Shown: positions 1 through 8,322, counted from the stretch's first letter. The stretch is DNA of 24,435 nt from Pseudomonadota bacterium (GCA_023388715.1 JAEWFT010000018.1:1-24435), one strand, 5' to 3'. Notes: generated by a model not told the origin, from the letters alone. Translations and numbers: made by a program.

Positions 1-1161
<1,161 letters not shown>

Positions 1162-1170
1162 CGCACCGGC

Positions 1171-1197
1171 GCGCCCGGGCCTAGCCCGGGCGCCTTT
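1171..1197 (+). terminator. Probable terminator hairpin after tuf
   Basis: A perfect 10-bp inverted repeat (1171-1180 with 1184-1193, loop CTA) starts ten bases after the tuf stop and is followed by CTTTGCC. The stem is very stable, but only three T residues follow, so it may end str-operon transcription only partly or act mainly as a 3' stabiliser. Confidence 0.5.
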
Positions 1198-1204
1198 GCC
1201 GGCG

Positions 1205-1271
1205 CGTCATCCCCGCGAAAGCGGGGATCCAGTTCCGACAAGCACCATCCCGCGAATGCGGGGATCCAGAA
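1205..1271 (+). repeat. Two tandem copies of a GC-rich intergenic hairpin repeat
   Basis: Copy 1 (about 1207-1232) contains the inverted repeat ATCCCCGC-GAAA-GCGGGGAT (1209-1228). Copy 2 (about 1246-1271) contains ATCCCGC-GAAT-GCGGGGAT (1247-1265) with one unpaired G, and both are followed by CCAG. This resembles the short ATTCCCGC...GCGGGAAT family that is widespread in proteobacterial intergenic DNA (dRS3-like; its - strand translates to the familiar spurious peptide WIPAFAG, seen here too). The family name is from recall; the inverted repeats are directly visible. Confidence 0.7.
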
Positions 1272-1275
1272 CCAG

Positions 1276-1305
1276 TTGCGCATTCCGGCGGAAACCCGTT
1301 AGAAT
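1276..1305 (+). promoter_or_regulatory. Candidate sigma-70 promoter of the S10 operon
   Basis: TTGCGC (1276-1281) and TAGAAT (1300-1305) are separated by 18 bases and lie just downstream of the tuf 3' repeats. The -10 matches the consensus at five of six positions. The predicted start near 1312 would give a leader of about 280 nt before rpsJ. Confidence 0.6.
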
Positions 1306-1311
1306 GCGCGA

Positions 1312-1593
1312 CCACCGCGGCAGGCGCACGTCGCCTGCCGCCACCAGCGAAATGAGGGGCAGGACGCACCTCGTATTCGCCAGACAGGGACAGGTCGCAT
1401 GGTGTCGCCCGCCCGGGGCTGCCCGGACGAGGTCGGCGCATGCGTTCACGCGTTTCCGTCTGGGGCGGGCCGGTATCAACCGGCCTGCCTTAGTTTTTGC
1501 AGTACACATGTGGCCCCGTGAGGGGTCGCGGACCACCGGGGTCCGGCGCACGACGCCGCCGTACCCGTCGCTCTTTAACCAGGGAATACCGTC
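1312..1593 (+). promoter_or_regulatory. Structured S10-operon leader with attenuator-like hairpin
   Basis: No gene is seen in the 432-base tuf-rpsJ gap. Its downstream part looks like a folded mRNA leader. Perfect hairpins are: 1317-1326/1332-1341 (10 bp) right at the predicted transcript start; 1464-1474/1479-1489 (11 bp with one G-T pair, loop ATCA) followed by TTAGTTTTT (1490-1498), which has the form of an intrinsic terminator; 1512-1517/1522-1527 with a GTGA loop; and 1544-1548/1554-1558. In E. coli, L4 binds the S10 leader and triggers termination at a hairpin with a U-tract. The same logic is inferred here, since L4 is encoded by rplD three genes downstream. Confidence 0.55.
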
Positions 1594-1905
1594 ATGGCGG
1601 ACCAGAAGATCCGGATTCGGCTCAAGGCGTACGATCACCGTCTGATCGATCGCTCGGCCAGCGAGATCGTCGAAACGGCCAAGCGGACCGGCGCGCAGGT
1701 GCGCGGCCCGATCCCGCTGCCGACCAAGATCGAGCGCTACACCATCCTCGTCTCCCCGCACGTCGACAAGGACGCGCGTGACCAGTACGAGACCCGCACG
1801 CACAAGCGCGTGCTCGACATCGTCGACCCCAACGACAAGACCGTGGACGCGCTGATGAAGCTCGAGCTCGCGGCTGGCGTCGACGTCCAGATCAAGCTGA
1901 CCTGA
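1594..1905 (+). CDS. rpsJ: 30S ribosomal protein S10 (NusE)
   Basis: Small-subunit head protein, which also acts as NusE, the partner of NusB in transcription antitermination. The 103-residue product has the family's standard length and begins MADQKIRIRLKAYDHRLID, with the conserved GPIPLPTK and THKRVLDI stretches. AGGGA at 1581-1585 is spaced eight bases from the ATG. It is the first gene of the S10 operon, directly behind a long structured leader, and rplC follows after 11 bases. Confidence 0.99.
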   Translation: MADQKIRIRLKAYDHRLIDRSASEIVETAKRTGAQVRGPIPLPTKIERYTILVSPHVDKDARDQYETRTHKRVLDIVDPNDKTVDALMKLELAAGVDVQIKLT

Positions 1906-1916
1906 GGGCCCGGGCC

Positions 1917-2573
1917 ATGACGACGAAGAAGCACTCGTTGGGCATCGTCGGCCGCAAGGCTGGCATGAGCCGGTACTTCACCGAGGACGGCAAGTCCATC
2001 CCGGTGACGCTGATCGAAGCCACCCCCAACCGCATTACCCAGATCAAGACCGTCGAGACCGACGGCTACTCCGCGGTCCAGGTGACTGCCGGCGTGCGCC
2101 GCGCCTCGCTGCTCAACAAGCCGCAGTCCGGGCACCTGGCCAAGGCCAAGGTCGAAGCCGGCCGTGGCCTGTGGGAGTTCCGGGTCGAGGACGAGAAGAT
2201 CGGCGAGTTCGAGCTCGGCAACGAGATCCGCGCCGACATCTTCGAGGTCGGCCAGGTGGTCGACGTCCAGGGCGTGACCAAGGGCAAGGGCTTCCAGGGC
2301 ACGATCAAGCGCTGGAACTTCACCATGGGCGATGCGACGCACGGCAACTCGCTGTCGCACCGTTCGCCGGGTTCGCTGGGCCAGCGCCAGACGCCGGGCC
2401 GCGTGTTCCCGGGCAAGAAGATGGCGGGCCACATGGGTGCCGTCCGCCAGAGCACCCAGGGCCTGGAGATCGTGAAGGTCGACGCCGAGCGTGGCCTGAT
2501 CGCGGTCCGCGGCGCGGTGCCGGGTGCGCCGGGTGGTGACGTGGTCGTCCGCCCGACGAGCAAGGGAGCATGA
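1917..2573 (+). CDS. rplC: 50S ribosomal protein L3
   Basis: Early-assembly 23S rRNA-binding protein close to the peptidyl-transferase centre. The 218 residues start with the two-barrel domain (GIVGRKAGMSRYFTEDG) and include the long internal loop with HGNSLSHRSPGS and GQRQTPGR, whose first Gln region is the site methylated by PrmB in E. coli. The conserved GKKMAGHMG follows. GAGGG overlapping the rpsJ stop lies about eight bases before the ATG. The gene ends TGA at 2571-2573, just inside the ribosome-binding region of rplD. Confidence 0.99.
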   Translation: MTTKKHSLGIVGRKAGMSRYFTEDGKSIPVTLIEATPNRITQIKTVETDGYSAVQVTAGVRRASLLNKPQSGHLAKAKVEAGRGLWEFRVEDEKIGEFELGNEIRADIFEVGQVVDVQGVTKGKGFQGTIKRWNFTMGDATHGNSLSHRSPGSLGQRQTPGRVFPGKKMAGHMGAVRQSTQGLEIVKVDAERGLIAVRGAVPGAPGGDVVVRPTSKGA

Positions 2574-2575
2574 CG

Positions 2576-3181
2576 ATGGAACTGGCCGTCAACAACAGCA
2601 GCAAGACCGTGTCGGTCTCCGATGAGATCTTCGGGCGCGAGTTCAACCAGGACCTGGTCCACCAGGTCGTGGTTGCCTACCGCAACGCCGGCCGTGCCGG
2701 CACCAAGGCCCAGAAGACCCGTTCGGAAGTCGCCGGCACCACCAAGAAGTCCAAGAAGCAGAAGGGCGGCGGTGCGCGCCACGGTGCGCTGACCGCGCCG
2801 ATCTTCACCGGCGGTGGCGTCACCTTCGCCGCCAAGCCGCGCAGCTTCGAGCAGAAGGTCAACCGCAAGATGTACCGCGCCGCGGTCTCGGCGATCCTGT
2901 CCGAGCTCAACCGCCAGGGCCGCCTGACCGTGGTCGAAAGCCTGGACGCCGACGCGCCGAAGACCTCCGCCATGGTCGCGCGCCTGAAGGAGCTCGGCTG
3001 CGGGCGCCGCCCGCTGCTGGTGACCGAGGACGCGTCCGAAAACCTGTACCTGTCGGCCCGCAACCTGCCCTACGTCGAGGTCCGTGACGTCCAGGGCCTG
3101 GATCCGGTGTCGCTGGTCGGCGCCGACTCGGTGGTGATTACCGCCGATGCGGTCAAGAAGATCGAGGAGTGGCTGGCATGA
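2576..3181 (+). CDS. rplD: 50S ribosomal protein L4
   Basis: 23S rRNA-binding protein with an extended loop in the exit tunnel; in E. coli it is also the repressor of its own operon. Of two in-frame ATGs (2570 and 2576) the second is preferred: the Shine-Dalgarno GGAG at 2565-2568 is seven bases from it but only one base from 2570, and the resulting MELAV start agrees with Xanthomonas L4 as I recall it. The 201-residue protein has the basic loop TKKSKKQKGGGARHG followed by PIFTGGG, and ends in the VQGLDP/ITADAV region. Its stop overlaps the rplW start by four bases (ATGA). Confidence 0.98.
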   Translation: MELAVNNSSKTVSVSDEIFGREFNQDLVHQVVVAYRNAGRAGTKAQKTRSEVAGTTKKSKKQKGGGARHGALTAPIFTGGGVTFAAKPRSFEQKVNRKMYRAAVSAILSELNRQGRLTVVESLDADAPKTSAMVARLKELGCGRRPLLVTEDASENLYLSARNLPYVEVRDVQGLDPVSLVGADSVVITADAVKKIEEWLA

Positions 3182-3474
3182 ACGACGCCAAGCTCTACAA
3201 CGTGATCCGTGCGCCGCGCGTGTCCGAGAAGACCGCGCGCCTGCAGGAAGTCTCCAACCAATACGTCTTCGAAGTGGCGACGACCGCGACCAAGGCCGAC
3301 ATCAAGGCCGCCGTCGAGAAGGTCTTCGACGTCAAGGTCGAGGCGGTCAACGTGGTGAACGTGAAGGGCAAGTCCAAGGCCTTCCGTTTCCGCATGGGCC
3401 GTCGTCCCGACTGGCGCAAGGCGTACGTGACGCTGGCCGACGGCCAGTCGATCGACGTGATGGCCACGGCCTGA
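3178..3474 (+). CDS. rplW: 50S ribosomal protein L23
   Basis: Exit-tunnel rim protein that docks trigger factor and signal recognition particle. The start is the ATG at 3178, which overlaps the rplD stop as ATGA; GAGGAG at 3164-3169 sits eight bases upstream. An in-frame ATG nine bases earlier is disfavoured because it is too near that site. The 98-residue product has APRVSEK near residues 12-18, containing the glutamate that contacts trigger factor in E. coli, and the conserved GRRPDWRKAYV near the C terminus. Confidence 0.98.
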   Translation: MNDAKLYNVIRAPRVSEKTARLQEVSNQYVFEVATTATKADIKAAVEKVFDVKVEAVNVVNVKGKSKAFRFRMGRRPDWRKAYVTLADGQSIDVMATA

Positions 3475-3484
3475 GGATCGATCC

Positions 3485-4312
3485 ATGCCTTTGATGACTT
3501 TCAAGCCCACCACCCCCGGCCGCCGCAACGCGGTCCGCGTGGTCCATCCCGACCTGCACAAGGGTGCCCCGCACGCCGCGCTGGTCGAGAAGAAGAGCAA
3601 GACCGGTGGCCGTAACCACCACGGCCGGATCACCACCCGCCACATCGGTGGTGGCCACAAGCAGCACTACCGCATCATCGATTTCAAGCGCAACAAGGAG
3701 GGCATCCCTGCCCGCGTGGAGCGGATCGAGTACGACCCGAACCGCACCGCCCACATCGCGCTGCTGGTGTACGTCGACGGCGAGCGTCGCTACATCATCG
3801 CTCCGAAGGGGCTGAAGACCGGTGACCAGGTGATCGCCGGCCGCGATGCGCCCATCCGCACCGGCAACACGCTGCCGCTGACCAACATCCCGGTCGGCTC
3901 CACCGTGCACTGCATCGAGATGAAGCCGGGCAAGGGTGCCCAGCTGGCCCGCGCCGCCGGCGCCGGCGTGCAGCTGGTCGCCCGCGACCAGGGCTACGCC
4001 ACGCTGCGCCTGCGTTCGGGCGAGATGCGCAAGGTCCCGGCCGAGTGCCGCGCGACCATCGGCGAGGTTGGCAACGTCGAGCACAACCTGCAGAAGCTCG
4101 GCAAGGCCGGTGCCAAGCGCTGGCGCGGCATCAAGCCGACCGTCCGCGGCGCCGCGATGAACCCGGTGGACCATCCGCACGGCGGTGGTGAGGGCAAGGC
4201 CGGGCAGGGCAACCCGCATCCGGTCACCCCCTGGGGCGTCCCGACCAAGGGTTACAAGACCCGCCACAACAAGCGTACGCAGCACTTCATCGTGCGCGAC
4301 CGCAGGAGCTAA
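3485..4312 (+). CDS. rplB: 50S ribosomal protein L2
   Basis: One of the most conserved large-subunit proteins, needed for subunit association and peptidyl-transferase activity. The 275 residues match the family length. Visible landmarks are the N-terminal FKPTTPGRRN, the OB-fold and SH3-like RNA-binding core, and the C-terminal NPVDHPHGGGEGK, whose second histidine is the residue tied to peptidyl transfer in E. coli. The Shine-Dalgarno GAGG overlaps the rplW stop codon. rpsS follows after six bases. Confidence 0.99.
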   Translation: MPLMTFKPTTPGRRNAVRVVHPDLHKGAPHAALVEKKSKTGGRNHHGRITTRHIGGGHKQHYRIIDFKRNKEGIPARVERIEYDPNRTAHIALLVYVDGERRYIIAPKGLKTGDQVIAGRDAPIRTGNTLPLTNIPVGSTVHCIEMKPGKGAQLARAAGAGVQLVARDQGYATLRLRSGEMRKVPAECRATIGEVGNVEHNLQKLGKAGAKRWRGIKPTVRGAAMNPVDHPHGGGEGKAGQGNPHPVTPWGVPTKGYKTRHNKRTQHFIVRDRRS

Positions 4313-4318
4313 ACGGCC

Positions 4319-4585
4319 ATGGCACGTTCACTCAAGAAGGGCCCGTTCGTCGACCACCACCTGCTCAAGAAGGTGGAAGCGGCGGCCAACAACAAGAAGC
4401 CGATCAAGACCTGGTCCCGTCGCTCGATGGTGCTGCCGGAGATGGTTGGCTTCACCATCGCGGTCCACAACGGCCGCAACCACATCCCCGTGCTGGTCAA
4501 CGAGAACATGGTTGGCCACAAGCTCGGCGAGTTCGCCCTGACCCGGACCTTCAAGGGTCACGTGGCGGACAAGAAGAGCCGATAA
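4319..4585 (+). CDS. rpsS: 30S ribosomal protein S19
   Basis: Small-subunit head protein that forms a complex with S13 and contacts the A-site finger of the large subunit. The 88-residue product starts MARSLKKGPFVDHHLLKK and contains the hallmark TWSRRSM, IAVHNGRNHIPV and MVGHKLGEFA. AGGAG at 4304-4308 lies inside the end of rplB. Confidence 0.99.
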   Translation: MARSLKKGPFVDHHLLKKVEAAANNKKPIKTWSRRSMVLPEMVGFTIAVHNGRNHIPVLVNENMVGHKLGEFALTRTFKGHVADKKSR

Positions 4586-4595
4586 GGAGATGGCC

Positions 4596-4943
4596 ATGTC
4601 CAACACCAACGAGGCGAAAGCCATCCTGCGCAGCGCGCGCATCTCGCCGCAGAAGGCCCGCCTGGTCGCCGACCAGGTCCGCGGCCTGACCGCCGAGCGC
4701 GCCGTGAACCTGCTGAAGTTCTCCGACAAGAAGGCCGCCGCGATGATCCGCAAGGTCGTCGAGTCCGCCATCGCCAACGCGGAGAACAACCAGGGCGCCG
4801 ACATCGACGAGCTCAAGGTCACCACCATCATGGTGGACGAGGGCCCGACGCTGAAGCGTTTCATGGCCAGGGCCAAGGGCCGCGGCACCCGCATCCTCAA
4901 GCGCACCAGCCACATCACCGTGGTCGTGGGCGCGGGCAAGTAA
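4596..4943 (+). CDS. rplV: 50S ribosomal protein L22
   Basis: Large-subunit protein whose long beta-hairpin lines the exit tunnel. Two ATGs are possible (4590, 4596). AAGGAGA at 4584-4590 covers the first, so 4596 is taken as the start, giving 115 residues. The protein has AILRSARISPQKARLVADQVRG, the helical ESAIANAENN stretch and the tunnel hairpin GPTLKRF...RTSHITVVV. It is a few residues longer at the N terminus than the Xanthomonas protein as I recall it. Confidence 0.97.
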   Translation: MSNTNEAKAILRSARISPQKARLVADQVRGLTAERAVNLLKFSDKKAAAMIRKVVESAIANAENNQGADIDELKVTTIMVDEGPTLKRFMARAKGRGTRILKRTSHITVVVGAGK

Positions 4944-4958
4944 AGGCGGAGTCAGACT

Positions 4959-5684
4959 ATGGGTCATAAAGTTCATCCGACCGGCATTCGCCTGGGGATC
5001 TCCAAGGACTGGAATTCCAAGTGGTACGCCGGCAAGAAGCAGTACGGCGAGTACCTGGTTGCCGACCTCAAGGTCCGCGACATGCTTCGCAAGAAGCTGG
5101 CGCAGGCCGGCGTGTCGAAGATCTTCATCGAGCGCCCGGCCAACAACGCCCGCGTGACCATCCACACGGCCCGTCCGGGCGTGGTGATCGGCAAGCGTGG
5201 CGAGGACATCGAGAAGCTGCGCCAGCAGGTCAGCAAGATGATGGGCGTCCCGGCGCACATCAACGTGACCGAAGTGCGTAAGCCGGAGCTCGACGCGCAG
5301 CTGGTCGCCGAGTCGATCGCGCAGCAGCTGGAGCGTCGCATCATGTTCCGCCGCGCCATGAAGCGCGCCGTCGGCAACGCGATGCGCCTGGGCGCGCTGG
5401 GCATCAAGGTCCACGTGTCCGGCCGCCTCAACGGCGCCGAGATCGCGCGCTCGGAGTGGTACCGCGAAGGCCGCGTGCCGCTGCATACCCTGCGAGCGGA
5501 CATCGACTACGGCTTCGCCGAAGCCCGTACCACCTACGGGATCATCGGCATCAAGGCCTGGGTGTACAAGGGCGAGATCTTCGATTTCGCCCAGGTCGGC
5601 CAGGAGAAGCAGGACGACAGCCCGCGTGGCGATCGTGGCGACCGCCGCGAGCGTCGTGAGCGCCAGCCGCGCGAATCGAGGTAA
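4959..5684 (+). CDS. rpsC: 30S ribosomal protein S3
   Basis: Head protein at the mRNA entry tunnel, with mRNA helicase activity together with S4 and S5. The 241-residue product starts MGHKVHPTGIRLG and has a type II KH domain whose loop is VIGKRGEDIEKL, then the S3-specific C-terminal domain including RRAMKRAV and the GAEIARSEWYREGRVPLHTLRADIDY region (shown here only as a landmark, split over two helices). The end is a charged tail rich in Asp, Arg and Glu, a common variable feature. GGAG at 4948-4951 is seven bases from the ATG. Confidence 0.99.
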   Translation: MGHKVHPTGIRLGISKDWNSKWYAGKKQYGEYLVADLKVRDMLRKKLAQAGVSKIFIERPANNARVTIHTARPGVVIGKRGEDIEKLRQQVSKMMGVPAHINVTEVRKPELDAQLVAESIAQQLERRIMFRRAMKRAVGNAMRLGALGIKVHVSGRLNGAEIARSEWYREGRVPLHTLRADIDYGFAEARTTYGIIGIKAWVYKGEIFDFAQVGQEKQDDSPRGDRGDRRERRERQPRESR

Positions 5685-5690
5685 CCGACC

Positions 5691-6104
5691 ATGTTGCAAC
5701 CAAAGCGAACCAAGTATCGCAAGATGCACAAGGGCCGCAACGACGGCCTGGCCTGGAGCGGCAACGCCGTCAGCTTCGGCGAGTTCGGCCTGAAGGCCAA
5801 CGTGCACGGGCAGATCACCGCCCGCCAGATCGAGGCCGGCCGCCGTTCCATCAGCCGCTACGTCAAGCGTGGCGGGAAGATGTGGATCCGCGTGTTCCCC
5901 GACAAGCCCATCACCAAGAAGCCCATCGAGGTCCGCATGGGCAAGGGCAAGGGCAACGTCGAGTACTGGGTCGCCCAGATCCAGCCCGGCCGCGTGATCT
6001 ACGAGATCGAGGGCGTCAGCGAGGAGATGGCCCGCGAGGCCTTCCGCCTGGCGGCTGCCAAGCTCTCGGTCACCACCCAATTCGTGACCCGGACGGTGCG
6101 CTGA
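5691..6104 (+). CDS. rplP: 50S ribosomal protein L16
   Basis: Large-subunit protein that organises the A- and P-tRNA binding region. The 137 residues begin MLQPKRTKYRKMHKGRN and contain GKMWIRVFPDKP and VRMGKGKGNVEYW. Arg82 in VRMGKG corresponds to E. coli Arg81, the site of ribosomal oxygenase hydroxylation; whether it is modified here cannot be seen. GAGGT at the end of rpsC provides the ribosome-binding site. Its TGA shares one base with the ATG of rpmC (TGATG). Confidence 0.99.
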   Translation: MLQPKRTKYRKMHKGRNDGLAWSGNAVSFGEFGLKANVHGQITARQIEAGRRSISRYVKRGGKMWIRVFPDKPITKKPIEVRMGKGKGNVEYWVAQIQPGRVIYEIEGVSEEMAREAFRLAAAKLSVTTQFVTRTVR

Positions 6105-6289
6105 TGGACCTCAAGCAGATGCGTGAAAAGTCGGCCGAAGAGCTGCAGGCCCACCTGGTCGAGCTGCACAAGGAGCAGTTCGCCCTGCGCATGCAGCAGG
6201 CCACCGGCCAGCTGGCCAAGACCCACGAGGCGCGTCGCGTGCGCCGCGAGATTGCCCGGGCGAACACGCTCCTGGGCGAGAAGAAGTAA
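6104..6289 (+). CDS. rpmC: 50S ribosomal protein L29
   Basis: Small two-helix protein near the exit tunnel, next to L23. The 61-residue product starts MDLKQMREKSAEEL and has the typical KEQFALRMQQATGQL helix and a basic RRVRREIAR helix. Its start is fused to the rplP stop as TGATG, which implies translational coupling. The preceding rplP coding sequence supplies only a weak purine-rich site. Confidence 0.98.
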   Translation: MDLKQMREKSAEELQAHLVELHKEQFALRMQQATGQLAKTHEARRVRREIARANTLLGEKK

Positions 6290-6299
6290 GGATCACGCC

Positions 6300-6569
6300 A
6301 TGACCGACAACAATACAGAGAAGGCGCTGCGCACGGTCGAAGGACGCGTGGTCAGCAACAAGATGGACAAGACCGTGACCGTCCTGGTGGAACGCCAGGT
6401 CAAGCACGCGCTGTACGGCAAGTACATCCGCCGCTCGACCAAGCTCCACGCGCACGATGCCGACAACTCCTGCAACGAGGGCGACGTCGTCCGCGTGAAG
6501 GAAGTTGCCCCGATGTCCAAGACCAAGAACTGGAGCGTGGTTGAGATCGTCAGCCGCGCGGCCGAGTAA
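6300..6569 (+). CDS. rpsQ: 30S ribosomal protein S17
   Basis: OB-fold primary 16S rRNA-binding protein. The 89-residue product has the signature GRVVSNKMDKTVTVLVER, the YGKYIRRSTKLHAHD loop and GDVVRVKEVAPMSKTK. The ATG at 6300 is preceded by AAGGA at 6288-6292, which overlaps the rpmC stop. Longer in-frame extensions upstream run through rpmC in another frame and are not credible. Confidence 0.98.
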   Translation: MTDNNTEKALRTVEGRVVSNKMDKTVTVLVERQVKHALYGKYIRRSTKLHAHDADNSCNEGDVVRVKEVAPMSKTKNWSVVEIVSRAAE

Positions 6570-6583
6570 GAGGAGGCTGAACC

Positions 6584-6952
6584 ATGATCCAGATGCAAAG
6601 CTACCTCGACGTGGCCGACAACTCCGGTGCCAAGGAAGTGATGTGCATCAAGGTGCTCGGCGGCTCCAAGCGCCGTTACGCCGCGATCGGCGACATCATC
6701 AAGGTCACCGTGAAGGATGCGATCCCGCGCGGCAAGGTCAAGAAGGGCGACGTCTACGACGCCGTGGTGGTGCGTACCCGCAAGGGCGTGCGCCGTCCGG
6801 ACGGCTCGCTGATCCGCTTCGACGGCAACGCCGCCGTGCTGCTCAACAACAAGCATGAGCCGATCGGCACCCGCATCTTCGGGCCCGTGACCCGCGAGCT
6901 GCGGACCGAGAAGTTCATGAAGATCGTCTCGCTCGCGCCCGAAGTGCTCTGA
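6584..6952 (+). CDS. rplN: 50S ribosomal protein L14
   Basis: Beta-barrel protein at the subunit interface, next to L19. The 122-residue length is exactly standard. The sequence starts MIQMQSYLDVADNSGAKEVMCIKVLGG and contains the conserved VVRTRKGVRRPDGS and GTRIFGPVTRELR. A full consensus Shine-Dalgarno AGGAGG at 6571-6576 is seven bases from the ATG, the strongest such site in the cluster. In E. coli this gene opens the spc operon; here the gap to rpsQ is only 14 bases and no separate promoter is seen. Confidence 0.99.
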   Translation: MIQMQSYLDVADNSGAKEVMCIKVLGGSKRRYAAIGDIIKVTVKDAIPRGKVKKGDVYDAVVVRTRKGVRRPDGSLIRFDGNAAVLLNNKHEPIGTRIFGPVTRELRTEKFMKIVSLAPEVL

Positions 6953-6969
6953 GCGGAGGAAGGAAGAAC

Positions 6970-7284
6970 ATGAACCGTATCCGCAAGGGCGATCAAGTGA
7001 TCGTCACCACCGGCAACAAGAAGATCAAGGGACAGACCGGCGAAGTGCTGCGCGTCGATGGCGAGCGCGTGTACGTCTCCAACCTGAACCTGGTCAAGCG
7101 CCACACCAAGGCCAATCCGCAGGCCGGCCAGCCCGGCGGCGTGATCGAGCGCGAGGCGTCGATCCACATTTCCAACGTGATGCTGCTCAACCCGGCGACG
7201 GGCAAGGGCGAGCGCGTTGCCACCAAGGTGCTGGAGAATGGACAGCGCATGCGCGTGTTCCGCTCCAGCGGCGAGGCCATCTGA
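6970..7284 (+). CDS. rplX: 50S ribosomal protein L24
   Basis: Assembly initiator that binds the 5' part of 23S rRNA. The 104-residue product opens with a KOW motif (RIRKGDQVIVTTGNKKIKGQ) and has the conserved GGVIEREASIHISNVML. The AGGAAGAA just before the ATG is the ribosome-binding site. The stop codon shares one base with the rplE start (TGATG). Confidence 0.98.
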   Translation: MNRIRKGDQVIVTTGNKKIKGQTGEVLRVDGERVYVSNLNLVKRHTKANPQAGQPGGVIEREASIHISNVMLLNPATGKGERVATKVLENGQRMRVFRSSGEAI

Positions 7285-7826
7285 TGAACACCCGACTCGA
7301 GAAGTACTACAAGGATGAAGTGGTGCCGAAGCTGATGAAGCAGTTCGGCTACTCCAATCCGATGCAGGTCCCCAGGCTGACCAAGATCACGCTGAACATG
7401 GGCGTGGGCGAGGCGGCGACCAACAAGAAGGTGCTGGAGAACGCGGTGGCCGACATGGCCAAGATCGCCGGCCAGAAGCCGCAGGTCACCAAGTCGCGGG
7501 TTTCGGTCGCCTCGTTCAAGATCCGCGACGGCTGGCCGATCGGCGCCAAGGTCACCCTGCGCCGGGCCAAGATGTACGAGTTCCTCGACCGCCTGATCAA
7601 CATCTCGCTGCCGCGCGTGCGTGACTTCCGCGGCGTGTCGGGGCGTTCGTTCGACGGCCGCGGCAACTACAACATGGGCGTCAAGGAACAGATCATCTTC
7701 CCGGAGATCGATTTCGACCAGGTCGACGCCATGCGCGGCATGGACATCGCGATCACCACCACGGCGAAGACCGACGCGGAGGCCAAGGCCCTGCTCGAGG
7801 CCTTCCGCTTCCCGTTCCGGAACTGA
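7284..7826 (+). CDS. rplE: 50S ribosomal protein L5
   Basis: 5S rRNA-binding protein of the central protuberance that also contacts P-site tRNA and S13. The 180-residue length is standard. Landmarks are LTKITLNMGVGEA, IAGQKPQVTKSRVSVASFKIRDG, GRGNYNMGVKEQIIFPEI and the C-terminal FPFRN. The start is joined to rplX by a TGATG overlap, implying translational coupling. Confidence 0.99.
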   Translation: MNTRLEKYYKDEVVPKLMKQFGYSNPMQVPRLTKITLNMGVGEAATNKKVLENAVADMAKIAGQKPQVTKSRVSVASFKIRDGWPIGAKVTLRRAKMYEFLDRLINISLPRVRDFRGVSGRSFDGRGNYNMGVKEQIIFPEIDFDQVDAMRGMDIAITTTAKTDAEAKALLEAFRFPFRN

Positions 7827-7834
7827 GAGAGCCC

Positions 7835-8140
7835 ATGGCCAAGACTTCCATGATCAACCGCGAGGCCAAGCGCGCCAAGCTGGCCAAGCAGCACGCCGGC
7901 AAGCGCGAGGCGCTGAAGAAGATCATCTCCAGCCAGGACGCGTCCTACGAGGAGAAGATGGACGCGGCGACAAAGCTGCAGAAGCTTCCGCGCGATTCCT
8001 CGCCGTCCCGCCAGACCACCCGCTGCGCCCTCACCGGCCGTCCGCGCGCGGTCTACAGCAAGTTCGGCCTCGGCCGCAACGCGCTGCGCAAGGCGACGAT
8101 GAACGGCGACGTTCCCGGCCTGCGCAAGGCCAGCTGGTAA
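7835..8140 (+). CDS. rpsN: 30S ribosomal protein S14 (zinc-independent form)
   Basis: Small-subunit head protein. The 101-residue product is the long C-minus form: it contains no CxxC zinc pairs, only one cysteine (in TRCALTG), and has the central DASYEEKMDAATKLQKLPRDS insert. The C-terminal RPRAVYSKFGLGRNALRKA is strongly conserved. It is the last gene of the unbroken run from rpsJ; the next gene is 182 bases away behind a promoter-like sequence. Confidence 0.98.
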   Translation: MAKTSMINREAKRAKLAKQHAGKREALKKIISSQDASYEEKMDAATKLQKLPRDSSPSRQTTRCALTGRPRAVYSKFGLGRNALRKATMNGDVPGLRKASW

Positions 8141-8322
8141 CGCGCAAGCGTTGGCAGCAAGACTCTGCTATGATGGGCGGCTCCCCGCCCTGAACAGCCG
8201 GGAATGCCAGGGGCCCGCAGTGATGCGGGCCTTCGGCCGCAACGGCCGCCGCGAACCGGCGTCCCCAATCCAGACAGATTTTCGCGAAAGCGGATATCGG
8301 TGCTACTCACAGGAACCTTCCC
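8141..8322 (+). promoter_or_regulatory. rpsN-rpsH spacer: extended -10 promoter and hairpin-rich leader
   Basis: This 182-base gap holds an extended -10 motif, TG (8166-8167), C, TATGAT (8169-8174). No -35 is found at the usual spacing; TTGGCA at 8151 is only 12 bases away. The predicted transcript start falls near 8181. Perfect inverted repeats follow: 8175-8180/8185-8190, 8212-8219/8224-8231 (loop of four, plus a G-T pair) and 8234-8239/8243-8248. The ribosome-binding site of rpsH, AGGAA, is at 8311-8315. No reading frame here looks coding. Confidence 0.5.

Noticed and set aside
4551..6080. 509-codon open frame on the - strand across rplV, rpsC and rplP
   Set aside because: Antisense shadow of conserved ribosomal genes in GC-rich DNA; the translated product is low-complexity (Leu, Ala, Asp, His, Val, Gly) with no domain.
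8151..8174. TTGGCA/TATGAT as a normal -35/-10 pair before rpsH
   Set aside because: The spacing is only 12 bases, too short for sigma-70; the extended -10 reading is preferred.
8280..8289. 10-bp palindrome TTTCGCGAAA before rpsH
   Set aside because: Too short and isolated to call an operator without other evidence.
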